64,000 bases of DNA from the NCBI GenBank assembly GCA_002256345.1, contig NKIY01000002.1, positions 744,001-808,000 on the forward strand, read 5' to 3'. The position numbers and the translations under genes are program-made. The notes below the pieces were generated by a model. That model had not been told where the DNA came from and ran no database searches. It saw only the letters and a program-made list of their open reading frames with translations. Below, in pieces: positions 9,526 to 18,006 of this stretch. The first letter of the stretch is position 1. Every line of letters starts with the position of its first letter. This stretch comes from Bradyrhizobiaceae bacterium PARB1 (lineage in GTDB: Bacteria > Pseudomonadota > Alphaproteobacteria > Rhizobiales > Xanthobacteraceae).

Positions 9526-12024
9526 ATGTCCACCGTACTGGAGCCAAACGTCGGCCGCAGCGACGACCGACCCGCCTTTCTTCGGGGTGGCGGCTGCTGC
9601 GCCGATCTGATTGCCGAGAAAAACTGGGCTGCAACTCCCCTGGGTCCGATGGAAGGTTGGCCACCGTGCCTGCGGAATGCCATCGCCCTTCTCCTTAGAT
9701 CGCATGTACCGATCGTGATGCTGTGGGGCGACGAAGGCGTCATGCTCTACAACGACGCCTATTCCGGATTCGCGGGAGGACGCCATCCGGAGTTGCTCGG
9801 GTCCAACGTCCGCGAAGGATGGCCCGAAGTCGCCGACTTCAATGACAACGTCATGAGGGTCGGCCTTGCCGGCAAGACGCTCCACTACCGCGATCAAGAG
9901 CTCACGCTGCATCGCAATGGCGCTCCGGAACAAGTGTGGATGGACCTCGACTATTCGCCGGTGCTGGACGATGACGGCGAGCCCGCCGGGGTCATCTGCA
10001 TTCTCGCTGAAACCACCGAGCGCGTGGCCGCTGACCGACGGACCGCCTTCCTGCTGTCACTGTCGGACGCACTGCGACCGCTGACGACGCCGGCGGATGT
10101 CATCCGCCTGACTGCCGACCGCATCGGCGAATGGTTGGGAGCGAGCCGCGTGTTCTATGCGGAGATCGCCGACGGCAGGATGACCGTCGAGCGCGATTTT
10201 ACCTGCGGTGTCCCATCCATCGTCGGCGAACATTCCCTGGAAGCGTTCGGTCCCGACCTTCTGGCCGCATACAAGATCGGAACGCCGGTCGTGGTCCGGG
10301 ACGTGACCTCGGACGGGCGGCTAAGCGATGGAGCCCGCGAAGGATTGAGCTCTCGGGAGGTCGGCGCCTTCATCGACGTCGTGATGTTCGAGGAAGCGCA
10401 GTGGGTGGGTCTCCTGGCCGTGCAGAGCGCGGCTCCCCGGGTATGGACCAGCGCGGAGGAAACGCTCGTCCAAGAGGTAGGAGAGCGCGTCAAAATCGCC
10501 GTCGAGCGTGCGCGTGCAGAACGAGACCGTCTCTGGGACCTCTCGCAGGATCTTCTCGCCCGCGCCGACTATGCCGGCATGATGTCCGCAGTGAGCCCGG
10601 CTTGGACACGCGTGTTGGGTTGGAGCCGGACGGAGCTTCTTACGCGCGGGTATGAGACGTTCATGCATCCCGAGGATGCGCCTCCGACGATCGAGGCGAT
10701 CCAGCGGATGGCAGCCACGCGCCAGCCAACCAGATTCGAAAATCGCATCGCTGCGCAGGACGGAACCTGGAAACACATCGAATGGACTGTGGCTCCTGAG
10801 TCCGATGGCGCCAACTTCGTCGCCGTCGGACGCGACCTCAGCGAGGCCAAAGCACGCGACGCGGATCTGCAGGCGGCGCAGGACGCGCTGCGCCAGAGCC
10901 AGAAAATGGAGGCGGTCGGCCAACTCACAGGCGGCATCGCGCACGACTTCAACAACATGCTGACCGGCGTCATCGGAGGCCTCGATCTGATCCGGCGGAA
11001 TATCGCGGCGGGAAAGATGGACCGCGTCGATAAATATCTCGAGGCCGCCACCATCTCTGCGGAACGGGCTGCTGGGCTCACATCCCGGCTACTGGCATTC
11101 GGAAGGAGGCAATCGCTCGATCTGCGGGCGACCGACGTTAACGCAATGGTCGTCAGCATGGAGGATCTGCTTCATCGCACGCTCGGCGAACAGATCACGC
11201 TCGAAGTCAATCTCGCGGAAGACCTTCGTAACGCCTACACCGACGTCAATCAGCTCGAGAGTGCCCTGCTCAATCTCTGCATCAATGCTCGCGACGCGAT
11301 GCCCAATGGCGGCAAGCTGATCGTCGAGACCGACAACATCGAGTTGGACGAACGCTATACGCGTGAATACCCCGAACTTGAGCCCGGGCAGTACGTCACC
11401 ATGAGCGTGACGGACACCGGATCGGGCATGTCGGCGACAACCTTGGAAAAGGTCTTCGAGCCGTTTTTCACTACGAAGCCGGTCGGTCAGGGCACCGGTC
11501 TCGGTCTCTCTATGATTTACGGCTTCGCGCGCCAATCCGGCGGTCACATCCGGATCTACAGCGAGCCTAGCCAAGGCACGACGGTCAAGCTTTTCCTGCC
11601 ACGCTTCAAGGGCTCAACCGAGCCGGAAGTCGTCAGCAAGGCCGAGACGCCCCGTGGCGCCGGCGAGACGGTGATGGTCGTCGAGGACGATGCTTCGGTC
11701 CGCCTGATCGTGACCGAAGTCTTGAACGAACTAGGCTACAGATCGATCGAAGCGGTGGATGCGGCGACGGCGATCCCGATCCTGGAATCTCAACGGCGTA
11801 TCGACCTTCTTGTCACCGACGTCGGATTGCCTGGGCTCAATGGACGCCAATTGGCAGAGATCGCGCGGCAATCCAGGCCTGACCTGAAGATCCTTTTCGT
11901 GACCGGCTACGCTCGAAGCGCGGCCGTTCGCTCGGGGTTTCTCGATCCAGGCATGGATATGATGACAAAGCCATTTGCGGTCGATGCGTTAGCTACCAAG
12001 ATCCGCGAAATCCTGCGCGTCTGA
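9526..12024 (+). CDS. Hybrid sensor histidine kinase with PAS, GAF and receiver domains
   Basis: An 832-residue soluble sensor kinase. The order is an N-terminal PAS domain (about 35-150), GAF (about 165-325), a second PAS (about 330-455), a HisKA/HWE-like phosphoacceptor with [11 protein letters not shown] (His473), HATPase with [14 protein letters not shown] (N box), DTGSGM and GTGLGLSM (G boxes), then a C-terminal receiver ([19 protein letters not shown] with Asp765, VTGYA). There are no membrane segments, so it senses a cytoplasmic signal. The GAF and first PAS lack the Cys of phytochrome or LOV photosensors, as far as can be seen. No partner regulator is adjacent. The start ATG 9526 fits the onset of the conserved PAS region. 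Confidence 0.92.
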   Translation: MSTVLEPNVGRSDDRPAFLRGGGCCADLIAEKNWAATPLGPMEGWPPCLRNAIALLLRSHVPIVMLWGDEGVMLYNDAYSGFAGGRHPELLGSNVREGWPEVADFNDNVMRVGLAGKTLHYRDQELTLHRNGAPEQVWMDLDYSPVLDDDGEPAGVICILAETTERVAADRRTAFLLSLSDALRPLTTPADVIRLTADRIGEWLGASRVFYAEIADGRMTVERDFTCGVPSIVGEHSLEAFGPDLLAAYKIGTPVVVRDVTSDGRLSDGAREGLSSREVGAFIDVVMFEEAQWVGLLAVQSAAPRVWTSAEETLVQEVGERVKIAVERARAERDRLWDLSQDLLARADYAGMMSAVSPAWTRVLGWSRTELLTRGYETFMHPEDAPPTIEAIQRMAATRQPTRFENRIAAQDGTWKHIEWTVAPESDGANFVAVGRDLSEAKARDADLQAAQDALRQSQKMEAVGQLTGGIAHDFNNMLTGVIGGLDLIRRNIAAGKMDRVDKYLEAATISAERAAGLTSRLLAFGRRQSLDLRATDVNAMVVSMEDLLHRTLGEQITLEVNLAEDLRNAYTDVNQLESALLNLCINARDAMPNGGKLIVETDNIELDERYTREYPELEPGQYVTMSVTDTGSGMSATTLEKVFEPFFTTKPVGQGTGLGLSMIYGFARQSGGHIRIYSEPSQGTTVKLFLPRFKGSTEPEVVSKAETPRGAGETVMVVEDDASVRLIVTEVLNELGYRSIEAVDAATAIPILESQRRIDLLVTDVGLPGLNGRQLAEIARQSRPDLKILFVTGYARSAAVRSGFLDPGMDMMTKPFAVDALATKIREILRV

Positions 12025-12130
12025 TCCCGGCCAGCCGAATTGCCGCCGTTCCAAACGGATTACGGGCCGTGCGAGGAACGCCACCCCGTTCCAAGCCGTT
12101 GCACATGCCGAAGACAAGTTCGGAGATCCA

Positions 12131-12310
12131 ATGCTGAAATGGTGGCGCCTCATTCGCGAGCACAGACGATCCCGCATCCGGTCCAGGGACGAAGACCTTC
12201 CCTTTGCGCCGGACGAACTTGCCCGGTTGATCCGGAGCGGCAGCAGAGATGATTTCAAGCGTCTCGCCGCGGGCCTCAGCGATCCTCGCAGAGCTGCCCG
12301 TCCTTTCTAG
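12131..12310 (+). CDS. Small hypothetical protein, 59 residues
   Basis: A short Arg-rich protein beginning MLKWWRLIREHRRSR, then a predicted helical segment PFAPDELARLIRSGSRDDF. The ATG at 12131 has GGAG eight bases upstream. Composition (Arg, Asp, Leu) and third-position GC fit the neighbourhood. Function unknown. It is the first of several small plus-strand genes. Confidence 0.5.
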   Translation: MLKWWRLIREHRRSRIRSRDEDLPFAPDELARLIRSGSRDDFKRLAAGLSDPRRAARPF

Positions 12311-12340
12311 GCACCACGGGCAAGCAGCCGGACGATCCCC

Positions 12341-12697
12341 ATGAAGGTTCACGACATCCTGCTGGAGTACGGCTACGCATTGTCAGCCATGGCCGGAGCG
12401 CCCAGGGACGGCCGCCCGATCGTCGCCTTCTCCAAGTGGGAGGGAGCGAAGATCTACTTCTGGGAGGCCTCCTCCGCCCATCTTGCGGGGCCGGCATGGG
12501 TCGAGCGACCAGGTGCCGAGACCGGGTTCGTTGACCGCTACTTCCAGGGCTGGATCGATCTGGCGCGACTGAGGCCGATCGACGAAATCGGGCTGCAGCG
12601 GCTTCTGATCGCCCACATCGACGAGGCGCGCTCGAAGGGCGATCCGATGACGGTCCTCGACGACGTCGCCGACCGACAGAATGCCAACGATCGCTGA
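12341..12697 (+). CDS. Hypothetical protein, 118 residues
   Basis: Starts MKVHDILLEYGYALSAM and has a compact mixed alpha/beta look with several Trp residues (FSKWEGAKIYFWEAS, FQGWIDLARL). There is no signal peptide and no known motif. It lies 30 bases downstream of the preceding small gene, so it may share its transcript. Function unknown. A long open frame on the opposite strand is judged a shadow, because its translation is low complexity. Confidence 0.6.
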   Translation: MKVHDILLEYGYALSAMAGAPRDGRPIVAFSKWEGAKIYFWEASSAHLAGPAWVERPGAETGFVDRYFQGWIDLARLRPIDEIGLQRLLIAHIDEARSKGDPMTVLDDVADRQNANDR

Positions 12698-12777
12698 CGC
12701 GACGTTCCCCGTGCCCATGTCGCGAATGAACTCCTCCCGTTCCCGTGAGTTGGCCGGGCACAACATCGGAGGACGGC

Positions 12778-12954
12778 ATGAGCATCGAAGAACGCACGGT
12801 CGAAAAGCCCGCACACCAGCGCGGAACTGAACCGCAACAAGACGCGACAGGTGCCCTGGCGGGCCGTGCTGCGACCATTTCGCCCGAAGCCGGCAAGCAC
12901 GACGAGGCGTCGCCCGGTGCCGAAGCCGACAAGCGTGCGGCAAAAGACCGGTAA
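12778..12954 (+). CDS. Small disordered acidic/basic protein, 58 residues
   Basis: MSIEERTVEKPAHQRG begins a fully hydrophilic, Lys/Glu/Ala/Gly-rich chain with no hydrophobic core, like small stress-associated disordered proteins. ATG 12778 is preceded by GGAGG at ideal spacing. It ends 13 bases before the PRC-barrel gene, whose ribosome binding site overlaps the stop region, so the two are co-transcribed. Confidence 0.55.
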   Translation: MSIEERTVEKPAHQRGTEPQQDATGALAGRAATISPEAGKHDEASPGAEADKRAAKDR

Positions 12955-12967
12955 GGAGGATCAGTCC

Positions 12968-13321
12968 ATGGAAGAGCGGGAAACGGTCGCGCTGATCGGC
13001 AGCGACAAAATCGCAGGCACCACCGTGTACGGAGCGGACGGCGAACGCGTTGGCTCGATCGAGCGTGTCATGATCGAGAAGACCAGCGGTCAGGTCTCCT
13101 ACGCCGTCCTGAGCTTCGGCGGCGTCCTCGGCATCGGCAGCGATCGCTATCCGTTGCCGTGGAAGAGCCTGGTCTACGACGAGCGCCTGGGCGGCTATGT
13201 CAGCAGCGTGACCAAGGGTCAACTCGATGCGGCCCCACGCTACAGCAACGAGGCCGACTGGAGCTGGGAGGATTCCGGTCGCACGTCGGCGCTCAACGAC
13301 TACTACAAGAATCTCACCTGA
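12968..13321 (+). CDS. PRC-barrel domain protein
   Basis: A 117-residue protein, essentially one PRC-barrel. VALIGSDKIAGTTVYGADGE, IGSIERVMIEK-type strands, YAVLSFGGVLGIG and YPLPWKSLVYD are the classic pattern of stand-alone PRC-barrel proteins in rhizobia, which are thought to be stress related or to bind partner proteins or RNA. The start is ATG 12968 behind AAGGAGG. The frame extends upstream only through the preceding gene's region. Cytoplasmic. Confidence 0.85.
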   Translation: MEERETVALIGSDKIAGTTVYGADGERVGSIERVMIEKTSGQVSYAVLSFGGVLGIGSDRYPLPWKSLVYDERLGGYVSSVTKGQLDAAPRYSNEADWSWEDSGRTSALNDYYKNLT

Positions 13322-13537
13322 AACCTTTCGCACACCGGGACATTGCCGAATGCACGTGGCGGGTGCCAACCGGCCGCAACGGGGATGATGGACGCGGTGG
13401 TTTTGCCGGTTTCTCATCGCGACAGCAACGCATCGGTACGCGTGGCAATCTAATCCGTTCCCGGCACGTGCTCCCATTCGACGACGTCGGAGATAGAGCA
13501 AACGCGCATCATGTGCCGCGCTTACAAGGAGACCCTT

Positions 13538-13708
13538 ATGCTCGAAGAAGCGATCACCGAAGCCATCAAGGTCGAACTCGAACGACAGGCAGCCGACACC
13601 CCCTCCAACTTGTCGATCGACGACGAACAGGGTTACCGAGTGAACGGCGTCATCGATCTCGGGGCTCTCGCAATGGCCGTGGCCGGGAGCGTCGCCGGTG
13701 GCCCATGA
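13538..13708 (+). CDS. Small hypothetical protein, 56 residues
   Basis: MLEEAITEAIKVELERQ forms an amphipathic helix. The C-terminus is a short hydrophobic Ala/Val/Gly stretch (GALAMAVAGSVAGG). ATG 13538 has AAGGAG upstream. An in-frame ATG at 13511 lacks a ribosome binding site. The stop overlaps the next small gene. Function unknown. Confidence 0.5.
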   Translation: MLEEAITEAIKVELERQAADTPSNLSIDDEQGYRVNGVIDLGALAMAVAGSVAGGP

Positions 13709-13871
13709 GCCGGAAACCGATCCGGCCAGGCTCCGGCAACTGGCCGAAAGGGCCCGACGCCTTGCGGACGGCACGCAGGATGGCCTCACTCAGGATCGCC
13801 TGCGGGCGGCGGCAAGCGAATATGAGCAACGAGCAAAGGAAATCGAAATGGACGACGGAACGGGCCAGTGA
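13698..13871 (+). CDS. Small helical hypothetical protein, 57 residues
   Basis: Starts at GTG 13698, overlapping the preceding gene by 11 bases. HEPETDPARLRQLAERARR followed by LAD, LTQDRLRAAASEYEQRAKEIE gives two amphipathic helices. This type of short Arg/Ala/Glu helical protein is frequent in Bradyrhizobium-like genomes and has no known function. The overlapping start supports real co-translation, though alternative starts cannot be excluded. Confidence 0.5.
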   Translation: MAHEPETDPARLRQLAERARRLADGTQDGLTQDRLRAAASEYEQRAKEIEMDDGTGQ

Positions 13872-13928
13872 ACCGGAACCAATCGCCGGTACACGCCTTG
13901 AATCCGCCGTCTAGACGCGGAGTCGAGT

Positions 13929-14273
13929 ATGAGTTGGTCCCCCTCGGTAGTGCCTGCCGGCGTTCATGACACCGTTTATCTCGTCGTCGACTGCACCGGT
14001 CCCGGCGGGTGCGTCTGGCGCGAAGCCGACATCAACGGCACCGATGTCGAGACGATCATCGCCGATCTCATGCGGGGGGAATACTCGGACCCGTTGTGCG
14101 TGGTCGCGTTCAACACGACCGAGAACTGGTCGAAGGACGTCACCGCCGACATCGCGCGAGAGATTCAGGAACGCAGCGATCTCGCCTACGAAGACGTGCC
14201 AGCGTGGCTCGAAGACTTCGTCCACCGCCACGTCCGTCCCGAGCTCCAACTGCCGTTGCGGCTGAAGCCATGA
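13929..14273 (+). CDS. Hypothetical protein, 114 residues
   Basis: Begins MSWSPSVVPAGVHDTVYLVVDC. The chain alternates short strands and helices and ends in a charged helix (EDVPAWLEDFVHRH). There is no signal peptide and no motif I recognise. ATG 13929 has a weak purine-rich upstream (GAGTCGAG). Last of the small plus-strand gene series. Function unknown. Confidence 0.6.
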   Translation: MSWSPSVVPAGVHDTVYLVVDCTGPGGCVWREADINGTDVETIIADLMRGEYSDPLCVVAFNTTENWSKDVTADIAREIQERSDLAYEDVPAWLEDFVHRHVRPELQLPLRLKP

Positions 14274-14299
14274 GCGATCTCTGCCCGTCGCTACCACTC

Positions 14300-14517
14300 A
14301 AGCGGACGGCCCGATGCGCTTCGACGTCCCGCGTGATCCGGTAGGCCATGCCGCCACCGACCAGGCCGACATCTCCGATGTCTTCGCGAAGCCGCGGCCT
14401 TGCCGCTGCCGCGCCGTCCGTCGAAAACTTCCCCGTCCACGCATAGCCGAGCGTCGCGGAGGCGGTCTTTTCCGCGCGCGGCCAGCGTGCGAACCGAGAA
14501 TGCCAGCTGATGACCAA
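14300..14517 (-). pseudogene. Decayed 3' fragment of the outer-membrane gene at 16211-17167
   Basis: The minus strand encodes ASATLGYAWTGKFSTDG, then VGLVGGGMAYRITRDVE. This matches the C-terminal ASATLGYAWTEKFSTYG and VGLVGGGMAYRVTKDVQ of the intact gene at 16211-17167. DNA similarity is clear from about 14321 to 14475. The copy has no start, and its end is garbled relative to the intact one. It lies directly downstream of the Fic gene, so the Fic gene is bracketed by homologous sequence in direct orientation. Confidence 0.75.
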
Positions 14518-14535
14518 CTTGGGCTCCGAGCCCGA

Positions 14536-16236
14536 TCAGGGCGTCGGCGGATCGATGGACGGGACATCGAGCTCGAAGATCTCCCTGACCAAATTTTGCA
14601 TCGCCTCGACGTCCGCGTCGGTGAGATCAGGGAAATCCTTCTTGCGCTTCGACTTCGAGAGCGTGCCGTCGTTCTGCAGCGTGAACTGGACAAATCGGTC
14701 GACAAGCCTCTCCGGCATATCCAGGATCTCGCGCACCCGCTTCACGAAGCGGTCGCGCCGGTCCATCTCGACCAATTCGTCGGGGATGTCCCGTTCGAGG
14801 ACCCGATCGATGCATTTCGACAGGAAGCGGACGTGCGCGGAAGGATCGAAGAAGCGGTAGAGATCGGCGGTATCGTTGGTGACTTCGACGTTCCCATTGC
14901 CGGTCGCGCGCCATTGGATCTGGTCGAAGCGGTCGTTCTGGCATGACTCCAAGGCCTCGATGTAACCGTCCAGATCGCTCCAGATCGCTTTCGAGATCGG
15001 GAGTGTGATGCCTAACGGCTTGATTCCGCGCCGCCCCAGTACCTGCTGCAGCAGATAGCGGTGCAGGCGCCCGTTGCCGTCTTCCAACGGGTGGATCAGC
15101 ACCATTCCGAAGGCGGTGGTCGCCGCCTGCACGAGCGGATGCATGCCGCCTTCGGCCATCCTGCGGTCGGTTTCAAGGAGACCGTCCATCAGGTCCGGCA
15201 GATCTTCCGGGCGCGCTCCGATCCACACCGGCACCGGGACGCCGTCCACGTGCTCGCCGAGGAAGACGCCGTCGCGCCGCAGGCCAGGCGTCACGTGCCG
15301 ACGCTCCGACATCAGAAAAGTCTGCAACCGAACGATCAATGGGAGGTCGAGGGGGTCGTTTCCGGCTTTGGCGAGTTCGTTTGCCCAATTCTGCGTCATG
15401 CCTGGCGTCGGTATCTCCTTTTCGATCAGGAAAGTGGACTTCGAGTCCTTCAGCAAAAGCCGCTGCCGGAGTCGCCAGAGCTGACGCTCCCCAGCGCCTC
15501 CGGCGATCCTGCTCAGTCGCGCGGTTGCTGCTTCGGCCAGATCCTCCGCGAGCGGCACGCTGCGGGGCATCATCGGACAGAATGCAGGCGTACCAGGCAG
15601 GTTGTTCACGACGCGATGCCGGGGCGACCGGACCGCGGGACCGACGTGCCACTGCGTTGCGTCGATGGCATCGACGTAGGGGCCCAACTGGTCGCCCGGA
15701 CCGACCGGTTCGATCCGTCCACCGGTCAGCCATTCGTAGAAGAACCATGCCTGGCGACGGAAGGCGGTTCTCGGCGCCGCGGCGACGAAGTCGGTGACGT
15801 CCTGCGGCGGGACGGCCAGGAAAATGCGTTTCAGAGCCAACAGGTCGAGCCGTTCGTGACGCAGCGCGAAGGCTAGGTGCGAGCCGAAATCGGGATCGAC
15901 CGCATAGTTGCGCTCGAAGACCGCGAAGCCATCTTTCAGTGCGTGGTTTTTGCCGACGTCGGAACGGTGCCTGCCTTCACTGATCACCGAGACCGTCTTC
16001 GGCATCGGAACGGGTAGCCTCAACGCCGTTATCAGCGCCGCATAGCCCGCAAGCACGGTATTGGCAGGCTGCTGCTTTCCGTCGAAAAGGATCTCGCAGA
16101 AAAAAGTGAATTTTTGAGTTCTTCTGCAGAAAATAGTGAATTTTATGCGCTGCAGGTAGAAAAAGCTGAACTGAGTGGATGTCCCCGGACGCCCCGATGG
16201 CCTCAGATACTCAGAACCGTGCCGACCGTCCGACAA
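14536..16236 (-). CDS. Fic family protein
   Basis: Fic domains transfer AMP (or similar) from nucleotides onto target proteins. The core motif is HPLEDGNGRLHR (His near residue 382 if counted from 16236). It matches HPFxDGNGRxxR with Leu for Phe, and catalytic His, Asp/Glu and Arg are intact. The N-terminal region starts to look family-like at QPANTVLAGY. The start is uncertain. The only canonical codon before that point is a TTG at 16236, which overlaps the end of the upstream gene. A GTG falls inside the conserved part (16056), and the first ATG (16005) would cut it. Three 30-base repeats lie in the 5' part. It sits between two copies of an outer-membrane gene's 3' end, suggesting insertion. 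Confidence 0.8.
   Translation of the reverse strand: MSDGRHGSEYLRPSGRPGTSTQFSFFYLQRIKFTIFCRRTQKFTFFCEILFDGKQQPANTVLAGYAALITALRLPVPMPKTVSVISEGRHRSDVGKNHALKDGFAVFERNYAVDPDFGSHLAFALRHERLDLLALKRIFLAVPPQDVTDFVAAAPRTAFRRQAWFFYEWLTGGRIEPVGPGDQLGPYVDAIDATQWHVGPAVRSPRHRVVNNLPGTPAFCPMMPRSVPLAEDLAEAATARLSRIAGGAGERQLWRLRQRLLLKDSKSTFLIEKEIPTPGMTQNWANELAKAGNDPLDLPLIVRLQTFLMSERRHVTPGLRRDGVFLGEHVDGVPVPVWIGARPEDLPDLMDGLLETDRRMAEGGMHPLVQAATTAFGMVLIHPLEDGNGRLHRYLLQQVLGRRGIKPLGITLPISKAIWSDLDGYIEALESCQNDRFDQIQWRATGNGNVEVTNDTADLYRFFDPSAHVRFLSKCIDRVLERDIPDELVEMDRRDRFVKRVREILDMPERLVDRFVQFTLQNDGTLSKSKRKKDFPDLTDADVEAMQNLVREIFELDVPSIDPPTP
16096..16175. repeat. Three 30-bp tandem repeats at the 5' end of the Fic gene
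   Basis: Units start at 16096, 16126 and 16156 with exact 30-base spacing. The first two share GCAGAAAAWAGTGAATTTT and the third is a weaker GTAGAAAAAGCTGAACT. Read through, they would encode FTIFC/FTFFC-type decapeptides. Just as likely they are regularly spaced operators (about three helical turns apart) for control of the Fic gene. Confidence 0.75.
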
Positions 16237-17167
16237 ATGGGCTGTAGCGCGGGGACGCAGGCGTCACGCCGAAGTTCACGCCGCAGTCCAACTGCACGTC
16301 CTTGGTGACCCGGTAGGCCATGCCGCCGCCGACCAGGCCGACATCGCCCATGCCATCGCGAAGCCCCATCCTTGCGGCGACCTCACCGTAGGTCGAGAAC
16401 TTCTCCGTCCACGCATAACCGAGCGTCGCGGATGCGGTCGTCTCCACGTGACGGCCGACGGCATCGACGATCTTCACGGAATGGAGGCCCGCATTCATGC
16501 CTAATGAGAAGTTGCCGCCTAGCTCGGCGGCAAGGAATGTCTGCAATCCGCCGTCGAGGGTTTCCGGACTGACACCGTTGTGCGTCTCCGTCGGAAGCGC
16601 CACGTATGGCAGCACCGCGAACGCCGTCGAGCTGGATTTGCCGAAGGTGTCGTTGCCCCAGATATTCCACTTCGCCCGCAGCACTACGGCTCCGGATCCT
16701 GAGGCGACGGTGCCGACGCCGGGACCCACGGTCCGTTGCCGCGCATAGGGTGCCACGATAATCGTCGCTTCCAGATCGTGCGTGAGGCCGATCCGGATGT
16801 TGCTCCCCATCAGCTCGTAGCCTCCTGTTACCGCCCCATCCGCATCCGGACGCGAGCGCGCATAGCCGAATGCCGTCGTCTCGACCTGGACCCGCCCGGC
16901 ATCGACTGTGAACGGCACCTCTGTGATGTCCGGACGATCGGTCGTCATCTCGCGCATTAGCCGATCAGGTGTGGGGTTGGCCAACGAGTAGACGGTCTTG
17001 TCGTCGGCAGCGGACGCGGTCACGCCGCTTGCCGCCAGCATCGAGCAGATCGCAGCGACCCAGATAAGCCGAGAGCCTGCAAGCCTCGTCTCCGACGGCA
17101 GCCTCAGGACCCACTCAATCAATGTCAGGACGCTCAGATCGGTATCGCTAATGCAACTCATTCGCAA
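16211..17167 (-). CDS. Outer-membrane protein, Phenol_MetA_deg-like family
   Basis: A 318-residue exported beta-rich protein. The first about 55 residues include a hydrophobic signal segment ending near ASGVTASA. The signature TTDRPDITEVPFTVDAGRVQVE, the WNIWGND turn, LPYVALPTE and GLVGGGMAYRVTKD are characteristic of the phenol-degradation meta-pathway outer-membrane family, whose members are thought to form outer-membrane channels for hydrophobic substrates. The N-terminus is unusually long, so an internal start closer to the hydrophobic stretch is possible. A decayed copy of its 3' end lies at about 14.3-14.5 kb. Confidence 0.8.
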   Translation of the reverse strand: MRMSCISDTDLSVLTLIEWVLRLPSETRLAGSRLIWVAAICSMLAASGVTASAADDKTVYSLANPTPDRLMREMTTDRPDITEVPFTVDAGRVQVETTAFGYARSRPDADGAVTGGYELMGSNIRIGLTHDLEATIIVAPYARQRTVGPGVGTVASGSGAVVLRAKWNIWGNDTFGKSSSTAFAVLPYVALPTETHNGVSPETLDGGLQTFLAAELGGNFSLGMNAGLHSVKIVDAVGRHVETTASATLGYAWTEKFSTYGEVAARMGLRDGMGDVGLVGGGMAYRVTKDVQLDCGVNFGVTPASPRYSPFVGRSARF

Positions 17168-17274
17168 TAACAGTCACGAGACGGTTCCCGTGTCAAGTTG
17201 TTGCAAGTCGTTCGCAAATGAAACAGGCGCCCGTAGGCGCCTGAATTCTTCCGGTCCGATCGATGGGCTATCGA

Positions 17275-17754
17275 TCAATGGTGGCCACCACCATGACCGA
17301 AGCCGCCGTGTCCAAAGCCTCCATGTCCGAAGCCACCGTGGTGACCGAACCCGCCGTGACCGAAGCCGTGATGGCCGAACCCACGACCGAAACCGATGCC
17401 GCCGAATCCGAACGGCCTGCCGTAGCCACCGTAGCCGTAGCCGCCGTAGTAGCCGCTCCCGTAATAGGCCGGCTGCCAACCGCCGTAGTCGTAGCCCGAG
17501 TAAGCCGGCTGAAGATACTGCGATCGGTACTGACGGGCGTAGCCCGACCCGTACATGCGATGATGCCCGCGATGTGCGTGATGGCGATGCGAACGATGAT
17601 GACGTCGGCTTGCCCCGACATCGGTCGCCTTGCTCTTCGCTGACGTCGAGATCTTCTGCGACTGTTGCGACGCTGCGACGGCACCGGTGCTCATGAACGC
17701 GCCCGAGAAGGCGATCGTGGCAGTCAATGCAGCAGCGCTTATCCAACTCTTCAT
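17275..17754 (-). CDS. Secreted Gly/His/Tyr-rich repeat protein
   Basis: A 159-residue protein with a typical signal peptide (MKSWISAAALTATIAFSGAF, cleavage near AVA-AS). A His/Arg-rich middle and a Gly-Tyr then Gly-Phe-Gly-His repeat tail (FGHGGFGHGG) follow. Such low-complexity exported proteins are common in Bradyrhizobium-like genomes, and metal binding through His is plausible but unproven. A divergent gene begins at 18007. The 250-base gap between them should contain its promoter. Confidence 0.75.
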   Translation of the reverse strand: MKSWISAAALTATIAFSGAFMSTGAVAASQQSQKISTSAKSKATDVGASRRHHRSHRHHAHRGHHRMYGSGYARQYRSQYLQPAYSGYDYGGWQPAYYGSGYYGGYGYGGYGRPFGFGGIGFGRGFGHHGFGHGGFGHHGGFGHGGFGHGGFGHGGGHH

Positions 17755-18006
17755 TTCGAATCCTTTGTTTTCCCAGCGATGACCAATGCCGACGACACGC
17801 GCTGTTTCCAGTCAAAGATCCGAGGCACCATCACGATCGCGCGACACCATCGAGTGTTGCAAAAACACAGCGGATAACACCGATGATTTCATCATGCATC
17901 TCCATCGAGCCAACATCTCCGCTACTACACTTCGCTCATCCTAACATTCGCATCGACGAGCCTCGAAGCGCTGGCGTCATGCGTACAAGGTTGCTATCTG
18001 CGTCGC

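Noticed and set aside
12383-13789. Long minus-strand open frame opposite the small plus-strand genes
   Set aside because: Its translation is Arg/Gly/Ala low complexity without motifs, while the plus strand has short genes with good ribosome binding sites, including a clear PRC-barrel protein.
14536-16236. Reading the 30-bp repeats as a genuine N-terminal extension of the Fic protein
   Set aside because: The only upstream start is a TTG overlapping the neighbouring gene, and the encoded decapeptides do not look like a conserved domain. Left as start-uncertain instead.
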